Assembly: GCF_032163395.1 (NCBI RefSeq)
Contig: NZ_CP119968.1
Location: 5,172,001 to 5,236,000, forward strand
DNA: 64,000 nt
Source: Gloeocapsopsis dulcis
Lineage (GTDB): Bacteria; Cyanobacteriota; Cyanobacteriia; Cyanobacteriales; Chroococcidiopsidaceae
Reading direction: 5' to 3'
The translations under genes were made by a program, and so were the position numbers. The stretch's first letter is position 1. Every line of letters starts with the position of its first letter. Below, piece by piece: positions 35,451-43,376 of this stretch. Under the pieces are notes generated by a model. That model worked only from the letters and a program-made list of their open reading frames with translations. It ran no database searches and had not been told where the DNA came from.

Positions 35451-35469
35451 TAGTGGAGAATTCGTGGAG
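35451..35469 (-). promoter_or_regulatory. Island motif copy 5
   Basis: CTCCACGAATTCTCCACTA on the minus strand, 85 bp upstream of the htrA-type gene. Both TCCAC half-sites are intact with 11-bp period. The rest of the gap (35470-35712) shows nothing I can name. Confidence 0.85.
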
Positions 35470-35712
35470 ATGGGATAAGCTATGGCACTTGTCACCAGTG
35501 TCAAAAACTTTGATTATATCTGTCGTAGGACGCAATCCCCTAGATGTTGATTGAAGCGGATGTAGTCAAGGGACGTCTCTGCATAATTGCAATAACCAAG
35601 TCTCTGCAACAGATTCCAGGAAGCTTAAGAGCGATCGCTACCTTACTCGTTAATCCTACAGAGCTATGACACCGCTCTACATAAAGCCTAAGATTACTAA
35701 CTAATTTCTCGA

Positions 35713-35746
35713 TAAAAAAACAGCCTTAGATGATATTTCTAAGGCT
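35713..35746 (-). terminator. Rho-independent terminator of the WGxxGxxG gene
   Basis: AGCCTTAGA (35722-35730) and TCTAAGGCT (35738-35746) make a perfect 9-bp stem with a 7-base loop. On the minus strand a run of seven T follows (35714-35720). It lies 72 bp past the stop of the minus-strand gene at 35818. Confidence 0.85.
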
Positions 35747-35817
35747 TGCTGCTTATTTACTGACGTTTTCCCATTTGGCAACTATTTCTCTCGTCTACGC
35801 TATAAAAGTCAAAAATT

Positions 35818-36108
35818 TTATTCTCGATAATCGGTACGACTGACTATGTCAGGATCTCGGTATGCATTAGTCTCTGTTCGGCGTTTTTTACCAGTTAAAC
35901 CAAACAAACCAAATAGACCAATTAGTCCTAGCCAACCCCAATCAAAACCATCGTCAGCATACACAACTCTTGTAGGTGGAACTACAGGAGCGGCTGGAAC
36001 AGTAGTTACTGGAGCTGGAGCGCAAGCAGAGAGAGTAAGAAACAATACTGCTGTACTCAGCATCAAAGCGCCAGCACTAACAATTTTAGAAAATTTAAGA
36101 CGCTTCAT
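35818..36108 (-). CDS. WGxxGxxG family small lipoprotein
   Basis: A 96-residue paralogue of the gene at 24214. The N-terminal hydrophobic segment has a lipobox (LTLSAC, Cys near residue 28), then a Pro/Val/Ala linker. The C-terminal block is DDGFDWGWLGLIGLFGLFGL, followed by basic residues and a polar tail with YRDPDIVSR. The tail is shared in part with the third paralogue (YRDPEVRR). An IS5-type element is inserted 12 bp upstream of the start codon, which must separate the gene from its native promoter. A strong terminator follows. Confidence 0.82.
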   Translation of the reverse strand: MKRLKFSKIVSAGALMLSTAVLFLTLSACAPAPVTTVPAAPVVPPTRVVYADDGFDWGWLGLIGLFGLFGLTGKKRRTETNAYRDPDIVSRTDYRE

Positions 36109-36119
36109 CTTTAGAGTGT

Positions 36120-37063
36120 ATTTCTAAAAAAAAGATTAACTGAAGGGCAGGAGTACGCTAGTTAGACCAGGATAGGTTAGTTGTGAATTCAAAGTTGGAC
36201 GATGGTTCTCTCCCCGCAAACTCGCCAGTTTTATCGAGCTAAAGAACGTGCTGCCAAGCGCTATAGCAGTGATTTAACAGATCAAGAATGGGAAGTGATT
36301 CGCCCCCTGCTGCCCTCTCGTTCTCAAGGTCGAGGTCGCAAACAACAGGTCGATGAACGAGAGATCCTTAATGGTATCTTCTACCAACTTCGCAATGGTT
36401 GTATCTGGAGTGATTTGCCCAAAGACCTGCCTGCTTGGCAGACGGTGTACAAGTATTTTCGGCGTTGGCAACGCAAGGGGGTATGGCAGCAGATCCATGA
36501 CCAACTACGGCAATCAGTCCGGGGTGCTGCTGGAAGAAATCCTCATGCTAGTGCAGGTTGTATCGACAGTCAAACCGTCAAAACGACGGAAAAAAGGGGA
36601 GGTCTACGGCTTCGACGGTGGCAAATTAGTGAAAGGACGCAAGCGCTTTATCCTAGTGGACACGTTGGGACTGCTGATCTCAGTACTGGTAATCAATGCC
36701 AATTGCTCAGAACAAAAAGGGGGGCGTTTGTCGTGCATGAAATGGCTCAAGCAGACGCACAGACACTGCAATTGGTCTGGGTGGATCAGGGCTATCAAGG
36801 GGAGAACTTTGCGCGTGTGATTGAACAATTGTGTGGTGCGAAAGTCGAGGTAGTCAGGCGCTCTGAAGCAGGATTCGTTGTCCTACCGAAGCGGTGGGTT
36901 GTAGAGCGAACTTTTGGTTGGCTCAATCAGAATCGCCGTTTGAGCAAGGATTATGAACTGTTACCTGAAGTGAGTGAGGCAATGATTCAGGGAGCCATGA
37001 TCCGATTGATGCTGCAACGTTTGGGGGAACAGTATGAAGCTACTTCATCTTTTATTTAGAAAT
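36120..37063 (+). mobile_element. IS5-family insertion sequence
   Basis: A 944-bp element. The left end ATTTCTAAAAAAAAGAT (36120-36136) is the inverted repeat of the right end ATCTTTTATTTAGAAAT (37047-37063), 16 of 17 positions matching. It contains one transposase gene with two compensating frame changes. The flanks show no convincing target duplication longer than 2-3 bases, as is common in this family. It sits immediately upstream of the WGxxGxxG gene at 35818. Confidence 0.8.
36202..37059 (+). pseudogene. IS5-family transposase with two compensating frameshifts
   Basis: The N-terminal part (SDLTDQEWEVIRPLLP, then EILNGIFYQLRNGCIWSDLP, then CIDSQTVKTTEKR with the first catalytic Asp) and the C-terminal part (LVWVDQGYQGENFARVIEQL with the second Asp; VVERTFGWLNQNRRLSKDYE with the Glu) are in one frame. 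The stretch between, about 36597-36720, reads as family sequence only in another frame (EVYGFDGGKLVKGRKRFILV, then DTLGLLISVLVINANCSEQK). The changes lie at GAAAAAAGGGG and at CAAAAAGGGGGG. The homopolymers suggest slippage mutations or, less likely, recoding. The main frame is open but gives a wrong centre, so activity is doubtful. Confidence 0.8.
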
Positions 37064-37197
37064 GCGCTCTTAATGTCCCTTCTCATTACTGAACTATCAA
37101 ACCAATTGTTTTTCAGCATTTTAAAAAATTAACAAAGCTCTTCTACTAATATTTGAATACCTAGTTAGTAGAGTTGTATAAAAATCTGCGCTTTGCT

Positions 37198-37446
37198 CTA
37201 TCTTCTTACTTCAGGATCGCGATAAGCTGTGGGTTCGGAACGCTTTTTCCCTGCTAGACCTGCTAGACCTGCTAAGCCAATTAATCCCAACCAGCCCCAA
37301 TCAAAATCATCATCTTCATAAATTTCTTCTGCTTCCACTTCAGGTGTAGTTACTTGAGCATTAGCAGATAGAGTTAATGGTAAAATCGCTGTAGTTGCTG
37401 TTAGCAAGCTTGCTGCAGTGACTTTAAGTAAAAAAGAGTTCTTCAT
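37198..37446 (-). CDS. WGxxGxxG family small secreted protein
   Basis: The third WGxxGxxG member, 82 residues. Here the N-terminus is an ordinary signal peptide (KVTAASLLTATTAILPLTLS, cleavage probably after SANA near residue 30), not a lipobox. The mature part is acidic (VEAEEIYEDDDFDWGW), followed by LGLIGLAGLAGLAG and a basic end with YRDPEVRR. An exact copy of the island motif lies 306 bp upstream. With the copies at 24214 and 35818 this makes a small family within one mobile block. Function unknown. Confidence 0.8.
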   Translation of the reverse strand: MKNSFLLKVTAASLLTATTAILPLTLSANAQVTTPEVEAEEIYEDDDFDWGWLGLIGLAGLAGLAGKKRSEPTAYRDPEVRR

Positions 37447-37945
37447 AGTTGTTTTCTCGTTGTGAAAATATTACAAAAACTATCTAATAATCTATCACTT
37501 AAATATTTAGTTAGAATCAATCTTCGGCTATAAAATCGAAATTCATATTCCAACTAAAGGTAGACAAATAATATATCTTTCTTGCACTAACTGTAACAAT
37601 TTTTACTTACTTTTATTATCAAATAAGCTTGGAAAATCATAAATGCAGAGAGTTTTCATGCCCTAAAAAAAGACGCTTTCTCAAATCAAACTGTATTTCA
37701 CGAAATGCTGCATTAATTGATTTATACTAACTTTCAAATGATAATTTGAGATAGTGGAAAACTCGTGGAGAAATGATGACTAGTTACTAAAATACGACTA
37801 AAGAGATAGCCAGCTATATCAATAGGAATATAAATATCTTCAGCATTCTTAAAACTCATTGACAACGCATAGGCAACACAATGAGTGCAGGATAAACTCA
37901 AAACTACTTAAAGGCGATCGCTATTAAATTTACAGAGCAGCACTA
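37447..37945. other. 499-bp intergenic region holding a motif copy
   Basis: AT-rich, no open frame of note. It contains the motif copy at 37752-37770. No terminator with a clear T-tract was found between the two minus-strand genes. Confidence 0.5.
37752..37770 (-). promoter_or_regulatory. Island motif copy 6
   Basis: CTCCACGAGTTTTCCACTA on the minus strand, an exact consensus match. It points toward the WGxxGxxG gene at 37198-37446 (306 bp). Confidence 0.85.
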
Positions 37946-38506
37946 TTAAGAACATTCGCTCAGGTAATTGGCAAGCACATAACCTTTCAGAGGAATTGAA
38001 ATAGGTACCCAACCATTGCTACTTTGATTTTCAATCAAGACATAGCGTCCACTCGCTATGACACCGACAATAGCACTCTTTGCTAAGGGTTGTTGGTAGA
38101 CATATACACCATTAGTAGCTACAACTTGACGGCAATTTGGCGGTGGCGGCGGTGCAGGTGCGCAAGAGGTAAGATAACCCGTAAATATATAACCTTTCAA
38201 AGGAATTGAAATAGGCACCCAATCATTGATGCCTCCCGATTCAATCATCACATAACGTCCGCCAGCAATGCTACCGATTACGGAGCCGTAGACTGTTGGC
38301 TGACTGTGAACATATGCTCCTTCTGGAGGGAACACTCGGCGACAACTATCCGCAGCCTGCGCAAGTTGGTTTTCTTCGCTATTTGCGAGGTCTGAATTCT
38401 CCGCATTGGCGCTAACATAAGGGGCAATAAATGTGGTTGCAGCTATTGAAATTGAAGCAGCTAAGACCTGTAACTTTAGCTCAAGCCTACGTTGTTTCAT
38501 TGGCAA
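37946..38506 (-). CDS. Secreted protein with two SH3-like repeats
   Basis: A 186-residue protein with a signal peptide (QVLAASISIAATTFIAPYVSA, cleavage near residue 33). Two near-identical bacterial SH3-type repeats follow (about 52-115 and 122-186), each ending VPISIPLKGY...YLxxC and separated by a short Pro run (APPPPPNC). Cys pairs at matching places suggest disulfides. Such repeats bind peptidoglycan or other wall ligands. No catalytic domain is attached, so it may be an adaptor or a wall-associated protein. Upstream is the single-domain receiver gene on the same strand, 176 bp away. Confidence 0.75.
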   Translation of the reverse strand: MPMKQRRLELKLQVLAASISIAATTFIAPYVSANAENSDLANSEENQLAQAADSCRRVFPPEGAYVHSQPTVYGSVIGSIAGGRYVMIESGGINDWVPISIPLKGYIFTGYLTSCAPAPPPPPNCRQVVATNGVYVYQQPLAKSAIVGVIASGRYVLIENQSSNGWVPISIPLKGYVLANYLSECS

Positions 38507-38682
38507 ATTTCCTATGTGGATTAGTTAAAATACGACCTTGAATTTATGAAATCCAGTATTGCGCGATCGCATAACCTCTCTGTAGTTATCTTCATTTAAA
38601 TATCAACACGCACCCTGTCATGGCGCTTTAGCAGATTGTTAAAGTAAATGAAAATAATATAAATAATATTTAATAATATGGT

Positions 38683-39051
38683 TTATTTTAAAGCTGTGTT
38701 TACTTGGTCAGCAAGTTTTAGGGGATTAAATGGTTTATTGAGAACACCCTTAACACCCAATTCTCTAAATTTCTGCTCAATAAAGCGCCCCTTAGCTGTC
38801 AGTAGAATGACAGGAATAGCGCTAGTTATTGTACTAGATTGGAGTTTTTTTAAAGTAGTCAGTCCATCCTCATCTGCCATCATTACATCTAAGAGAATTG
38901 CGTCGGGTTGATTATTCTGGGCTAAGTGTAAGCCTTCACGACCCGAGTGAGCAGTTATTACCTGCCATCCGCCCATAATTTCTAGGCAAGTTTGAATCAA
39001 TTGTAGAATATCATCTTCATCATCAATAACTAAGATTCTCTTTCTTGTCAT
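38683..39051 (-). CDS. Single-domain response regulator (CheY-like)
   Basis: A 122-residue receiver with the acidic pair (VIDDEDD, residues 8-14), the phosphoacceptor Asp in AILLDVMMADEDG (near residue 56), the conserved Thr (VILLTAKG) and Lys (GVLNKPFNPLKL). No output domain follows, so it must act through protein contact or a phosphorelay. A strong AGGAGGT ribosome site precedes the ATG at 39051. A 59-residue membrane protein gene ends 21 bp upstream on the same strand, so the two probably form an operon. A motif copy lies further upstream (39478). Confidence 0.9.
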   Translation of the reverse strand: MTRKRILVIDDEDDILQLIQTCLEIMGGWQVITAHSGREGLHLAQNNQPDAILLDVMMADEDGLTTLKKLQSSTITSAIPVILLTAKGRFIEQKFRELGVKGVLNKPFNPLKLADQVNTALK

Positions 39052-39072
39052 TGCGCTTTTCTACCTCCTGAT

Positions 39073-39252
39073 CTAAGTTGTTACCTCAATAAGCGCGAGT
39101 GCGTATTGTTTCTCATATAGTCTTAATTCTTCCTCATTGTCTGTAGATCGAGAAAGATGATAGATGAGCACACCAACTGCGAAAAAAGCAAACAGAAGGG
39201 CAATTGCGATCACTACGCGAATTATGACGTTGCTAGGATGAGGGTTTTGCAT
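39073..39252 (-). CDS. 59-residue single-helix membrane protein
   Basis: From the ATG at 39252 the minus strand encodes MQNPHPSNVIIRVVIAIALL and on to VGVLIYHLSRSTDNEEELRL, ending ALIEVTT at 39073. There is one strongly hydrophobic helix (about residues 9-31) with a charged acidic C-terminal tail. The frame lies 21 bp before the receiver gene, in the same direction, with only short opposing frames across it. It resembles small helix-plus-tail proteins that modulate kinases, but no homology is claimed. The ORF was found by reading the strand directly. It is short, yet its position and composition support it. Confidence 0.55.
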   Translation of the reverse strand: MQNPHPSNVIIRVVIAIALLFAFFAVGVLIYHLSRSTDNEEELRLYEKQYALALIEVTT

Positions 39253-39477
39253 AAATTTTTATTATTTCATGAGACTAATTATTCCAAGTATGACAACCGC
39301 CATCACTATGAATGTTGCCTAGTTGTTAGATTTAGAGTCATACCATAGAGTATTGCTGACTCCAAAGTTAATGTTTAGGTGTAGCAACAGATTTAAGATC
39401 TGACTACCTGTAATGCTGCTAAACTTTAGAAACACGTAAGTATTGAGTATTATTACGTTTCCTAAGATAAGGTGAAA

Positions 39478-39496
39478 AAGTGGAAAAGTCGGGCAG
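39478..39496 (-). promoter_or_regulatory. Island motif copy 7, in the divergent region of regulator genes
   Basis: CTGCCCGACTTTTCCACTT on the minus strand: the proximal half is intact and the distal half has drifted. It points toward the small membrane protein-receiver pair (start 39252). It is also 88 bp upstream, inverted, of the hybrid kinase gene at 39585. The remaining gap from 39253 holds no gene. Confidence 0.65.
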
Positions 39497-39584
39497 GAAA
39501 CGATGAAAGATAAATTACTTAGCTGTCATGATAAACAGTAAACGTATTACGGCAACATAGAAAAGCAAGCCCAAACCCCAGAAG

Positions 39585-41666
39585 ATGCTTAGAAGAATAG
39601 GTTTTCACTATAAGGGCTACAGCGTTGCTGTTATCGCCGTTGCGATCGCTTTTCTCCTAACAAATCTCCTGTGGTTGCTAATTCAGCCTCATCTGTACCC
39701 ACTGTTTCTCGCTGCGGTGATGGTGAGTTCCTGGTACGGTGGCATGAGGTCAGGTTTGTTTGCTATTGGTATGTCTGCTGTACTATGCGAGTATTTCTTT
39801 GTCCCTCCACTTTATACACTGCTACCTAGCCGAGATGGAATTGTTGGGGTAATCCAATTTGTACTAGTAGCAGTACTCATTAGTTACCTCAACACAAGAC
39901 TGCGCTCGACTCAAAAACTAGCCCAACGCAATTATGAGCATCTACGTCAAAGCCAAGAAAGCTTGCGCTACAGCGAAGAACGTTATCGCATTTTAGTAGA
40001 AGGGGTAACAGACTATGCGATCTTTATGCTCGACCCAAATGGTGTTTTTGCTACTTGGAATGCAGGTTCAGAAAGGATGTTAGGCTATCAGGAGGCAGAA
40101 ATTATCGGTCAGCCTTTTGAACGGATTTTTACGCCGGAGGCAATACGGCAAGGCTTACCCAAGCAAGTTTTGCAGACAGCGATCGCAGAGGGTTTTTCAA
40201 GAGAGAATCGCTGGCACATTCGTAAGGATGGTACGCACTTTTGGACTCATTGTATTGTCACCGTGTTACGCGATGAGAGTGGAAATCTGCGGGGCTTTGC
40301 CAAAATTATGCAAGACATCACTCAGCGCAAACTAGCTGAGGAAGAACGGGAACAGTTATTGCTGCGCGAACAAGCTGCCCGCGCCGAAGCAGAAGCCGCC
40401 AACCGTGCCAAGGACGATTTTTTGGCAATAGTCTCGCACGAACTACGTACCCCAATGACGGCAATCATTGGTTGGGCAGGGATGTTGCAAACAGGAATGC
40501 TAGATGAAAGTCGAGCAGTTCTAGCAATGGAGACAATTGAACGCCATGCCAACTTGCAAATGCAACTGATTGAAGATCTACTTGATATTTCCCGCATAGT
40601 CAGAGGAGATATTTCATTAACTTTTGGTAGAGTCGATTTGGTGAGAGTTATTGTCGCCGCAATCGAAGTTGTGCAACCAGCCGCTAATGAGAAAGCAATT
40701 GATTTAGAGTTTGTGCAGGAGTCGGGAGCAACCAGCGATCGCGAAAATGTTCTACCTTTCCTTGTATCTTCTGCTTCCCCTGTCTTAGTCTGGGGTGACT
40801 CAGAACGCATGCAACAAGTGGTATGGAACTTACTTTCCAATGCGATTAAGTTTACACCTGAAAGAGGAAAGGTAACAGTTAGACTGTCAATTGTTCGTGG
40901 TTCGTCATTAACGAATAATAGCAATCAACAATCAACTATCAACAACTATGCTCAAATCCAAGTCAGCGACACAGGCATAGGTATCAGTCCTAATTTTCTC
41001 CCCTATGTTTTCGATCGCTTCCGTCAAGCGGATAGCACCAGCGCCAGAACGAATAAAGGGTTGGGTTTGGGTTTAGCGATCGCGCGTCATTTAATCGAAT
41101 TGCACAGCGGCACTATCCAAGTAGATAGCCCAGGTATAGAACAAGGAGCGACATTCACGATTAACTTGCCATATCAAACTACGTTACCACCAGAGGATTT
41201 TATTGTTAGCAATCCAGAGCAGATGCAGTCTTACACAACTGGGAAAAATACTACAATATTAAACAATCCACCAAGGCTTGATGGCTTGCGCGTACTGATT
41301 GTAGATGATGAAGCTGACGCGCGGCAGTGGATTACTGTCGTACTCGAAGAGTCTGGTGCGGAAGTTATTGCCGTTGCTTCCGTCGGTGAGGCACTTGAGG
41401 CACTTGCACAACAAAGACCAGATGTAATGGTTAGTGATATTGGAATGCCAGGAGAAGACGGCTACGCGCTAATAGGTAAAATTAGAGAATTAGAATCGAA
41501 AATGGGTGAAACAATTCCCGCTATAGCATTGACAGGATACGCTAGGGAAGAAGATTACGCAAAGGCTCTAGCAGCAGGTTTTCAGCTCCACGTTGCCAAA
41601 CCAATTAGGGCTGCTGAGTTAATTGCCGTTGTTGCTAGCCTTGCTAGAATGCCTAGAAAATTTTAA
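39585..41666 (+). CDS. Hybrid sensor histidine kinase (DUF4118-PAS-HisKA-HATPase-REC)
   Basis: A 693-residue kinase. Residues 13-110 form a KdpD-like DUF4118 membrane domain with four closely packed helices (SWYGGMRSGLFAIGMSAVLC). A PAS domain follows at about 132-255 (YRILVEGVTDYAIFMLDPNG). HisKA has its phosphoacceptor His in IVSHELRTPM, near residue 285. The HATPase has the N-box LLSNAIKF, DTGIGI and GLGLGLAI. The C-terminal receiver has the Asp in VMVSDIGMPGEDG, near residue 617. The DUF4118 module suggests a membrane-borne cue such as turgor or ions, in line with the channel genes around it. The OmpR-Hpt gene follows 163 bp downstream, completing a His-Asp-His-Asp relay. Confidence 0.93.
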   Translation: MLRRIGFHYKGYSVAVIAVAIAFLLTNLLWLLIQPHLYPLFLAAVMVSSWYGGMRSGLFAIGMSAVLCEYFFVPPLYTLLPSRDGIVGVIQFVLVAVLISYLNTRLRSTQKLAQRNYEHLRQSQESLRYSEERYRILVEGVTDYAIFMLDPNGVFATWNAGSERMLGYQEAEIIGQPFERIFTPEAIRQGLPKQVLQTAIAEGFSRENRWHIRKDGTHFWTHCIVTVLRDESGNLRGFAKIMQDITQRKLAEEEREQLLLREQAARAEAEAANRAKDDFLAIVSHELRTPMTAIIGWAGMLQTGMLDESRAVLAMETIERHANLQMQLIEDLLDISRIVRGDISLTFGRVDLVRVIVAAIEVVQPAANEKAIDLEFVQESGATSDRENVLPFLVSSASPVLVWGDSERMQQVVWNLLSNAIKFTPERGKVTVRLSIVRGSSLTNNSNQQSTINNYAQIQVSDTGIGISPNFLPYVFDRFRQADSTSARTNKGLGLGLAIARHLIELHSGTIQVDSPGIEQGATFTINLPYQTTLPPEDFIVSNPEQMQSYTTGKNTTILNNPPRLDGLRVLIVDDEADARQWITVVLEESGAEVIAVASVGEALEALAQQRPDVMVSDIGMPGEDGYALIGKIRELESKMGETIPAIALTGYAREEDYAKALAAGFQLHVAKPIRAAELIAVVASLARMPRKF

Positions 41667-41829
41667 GTTGCAGCGTTTCGTGGCTTTATTTACTCTTTTA
41701 AGGATTAGCCTATACATCTCGATTCTAGTGTATCCCTTTTGATAGATGTTTTGTGCAGCTAAATCAAAGTTTGATGAGGATTAGAGCGTCTGTTGCCATA
41801 TGTAACTCCTTGCGACGCAAGTACTTGTC

Positions 41830-42903
41830 ATGAAAATTCTCGTGGTTGAGGATGATACTTCGATAGCTCAAGCCATTGCAACAGTGCTTGCGCAACAGCA
41901 GCGTTGTCTAGTTGATATTGCCGCTGACGGTCAAGAAGGTTGGGAACTAGCAACAGCATTCAGCTACGATTTAATTTTGCTTGATGTGATGTTGCCCAAA
42001 ATAGATGGCATGAGTTTGTGTAGGCAACTTAGGCAAAAAGGCGATCAAATACCAATTCTCATACTGACAGCGAAAGACTCTAGCACAGATAAGGTCATAG
42101 GTTTAGATGCTGGTGCAGATGATTATGTCGTCAAACCCTTTGACTTTCCAGAGTTAGTTGCTCGCGTCCGCGCTTTATTACGTCGAGGGGCTTCCACGCT
42201 ACCCCCAGTGCTGCAATGGGGTGACTTGCGCCTCGATCCCAGTAGCTGTGAAGTGACATATGAGCATCAAGTTTTGCATTTAACTCCAAAGGAGTATGCA
42301 CTGTTAGAGTTGTTTCTCCGCGACGCTCGGCATACATTTAGTCGGAGTACGATCGTCGATCGCCTGTGGAATTTGGAAGACCCGCCTCAAGAAGATACGG
42401 TCAAGTCTTACATCAAAAGCTTGCGTCAAAAACTTAAAACCGCAGGTGCGCCTAGTGACTTTATTGAAACTGTTTACGGTCTGGGCTATCGCCTGAACCC
42501 GCTATTGCAAGATTCGCATCCAGAACCAACAGCGTCAGATTTAGACGAGATGCAACAAGAGATTTTATCAGCAGTAGTCAAGTTTAGGGAAGTTTTTACA
42601 GCAGGAATGAGCGATCGCCTAGCGGTGTTAGCGCAAGCAGTAGAAGCTTTATGTTCTGGCACGCTTAGTCATCAGCTGCGATCTCAGGCTATTCGAGAAG
42701 CTCACAAACTCGCAGGTGCTTTAGGTAGTTTTGGTTTCGCTGAAGCTTCGCAATTGGCTCAAGAAATCGAGTCTTTATTGGAGGACAAAACTGATAATAA
42801 CTTCACTCACTGTCTGCGGTTATGTCAACTTCTAAAAGAGTTAGAGGGACAAACAAAGCAAAACCCAGACAAGTTAATTATGGGTAAACTATTTACTAGT
42901 TAA
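41830..42903 (+). CDS. OmpR-family response regulator with C-terminal Hpt domain
   Basis: A 357-residue protein. An N-terminal receiver (Asp in DLILLDVMLPK, near residue 51; Lys in VVKPFDF near 102) is followed by an OmpR-type winged helix at about 128-222 (LTPKEYALLELFLRD, then DTVKSYIKSLRQKLK). A Hpt domain follows at about 245-340, with His near residue 292 in AHKLAGALGSFGFAEASQLA. This fusion places relay phosphotransfer and DNA binding in one protein. It lies 163 bp downstream of the hybrid kinase, same strand. OmpR-type regulators bind tandem half-sites with about 11-bp period, which is what the island motif shows; that link is inference. Confidence 0.92.
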   Translation: MKILVVEDDTSIAQAIATVLAQQQRCLVDIAADGQEGWELATAFSYDLILLDVMLPKIDGMSLCRQLRQKGDQIPILILTAKDSSTDKVIGLDAGADDYVVKPFDFPELVARVRALLRRGASTLPPVLQWGDLRLDPSSCEVTYEHQVLHLTPKEYALLELFLRDARHTFSRSTIVDRLWNLEDPPQEDTVKSYIKSLRQKLKTAGAPSDFIETVYGLGYRLNPLLQDSHPEPTASDLDEMQQEILSAVVKFREVFTAGMSDRLAVLAQAVEALCSGTLSHQLRSQAIREAHKLAGALGSFGFAEASQLAQEIESLLEDKTDNNFTHCLRLCQLLKELEGQTKQNPDKLIMGKLFTS

Positions 42904-43376
42904 CGAATACTATTCGTCTTCTTCCCCTACTACACTATTGACTGCTAAGCTACAGTACGAAAGCCCACAGATTAACTGTGGTGAATGAATATCATTTCAC
43001 TAGCAAAATTCGTTTGGTTTATTAACAAATATACTTGCTGATACTAAGACAATATCAGAACTTTACTTCGTTCAGCACAATAAAATATAACTCTTCTCTT
43101 ATGGAAGTAAATACCATTTTGGAAGGATGACAACGAATTTTCGATTGCTGTTTCTAATCTAAAAATTAATATGTCTTTACTGGCAAGGAATCTGCAAAGC
43201 ATTTTTTTGATAGACGCTTCAATTTCTCTACTAGTTTTCCACTATTAAGGCTTAACTTCAAGCTATAGCTAGTTTATTCAACAACTGATGCTCTAAAAAT
43301 TGAGCCATCAATCTTTAGAGCTTGATTTGGCATTTATAAAAACTTGACTAAACCAAACTTAACGAAAAAGGTAATC
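42904..43376. other. 473-bp intergenic region with a motif copy
   Basis: Upstream region of the SLH-fasciclin gene. It contains motif copy 8 at 43226-43244 and the TTCAAGCTATAGC element (43257-43269), and otherwise no open frame or hairpin of note. Confidence 0.6.
43226..43244 (+). promoter_or_regulatory. Island motif copy 8, plus orientation
   Basis: CTCTACTAGTTTTCCACTA on the plus strand, 132 bp upstream of the SLH-fasciclin start. It is the only copy on this strand and precedes a plus-strand gene, so the orientation rule holds. Twelve bases after CCACTA comes TTCAAGCTATAGC, as at copy 3. Confidence 0.75.

Noticed and set aside
36353-36820. 155-codon plus-strand frame inside the IS5-type element as a separate gene
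   Set aside because: Its centre is the displaced part of the transposase, not an independent protein.
39157-39348. 63-codon plus-strand frame
   Set aside because: It is the complement of the better-supported 59-residue membrane protein gene at 39073-39252.
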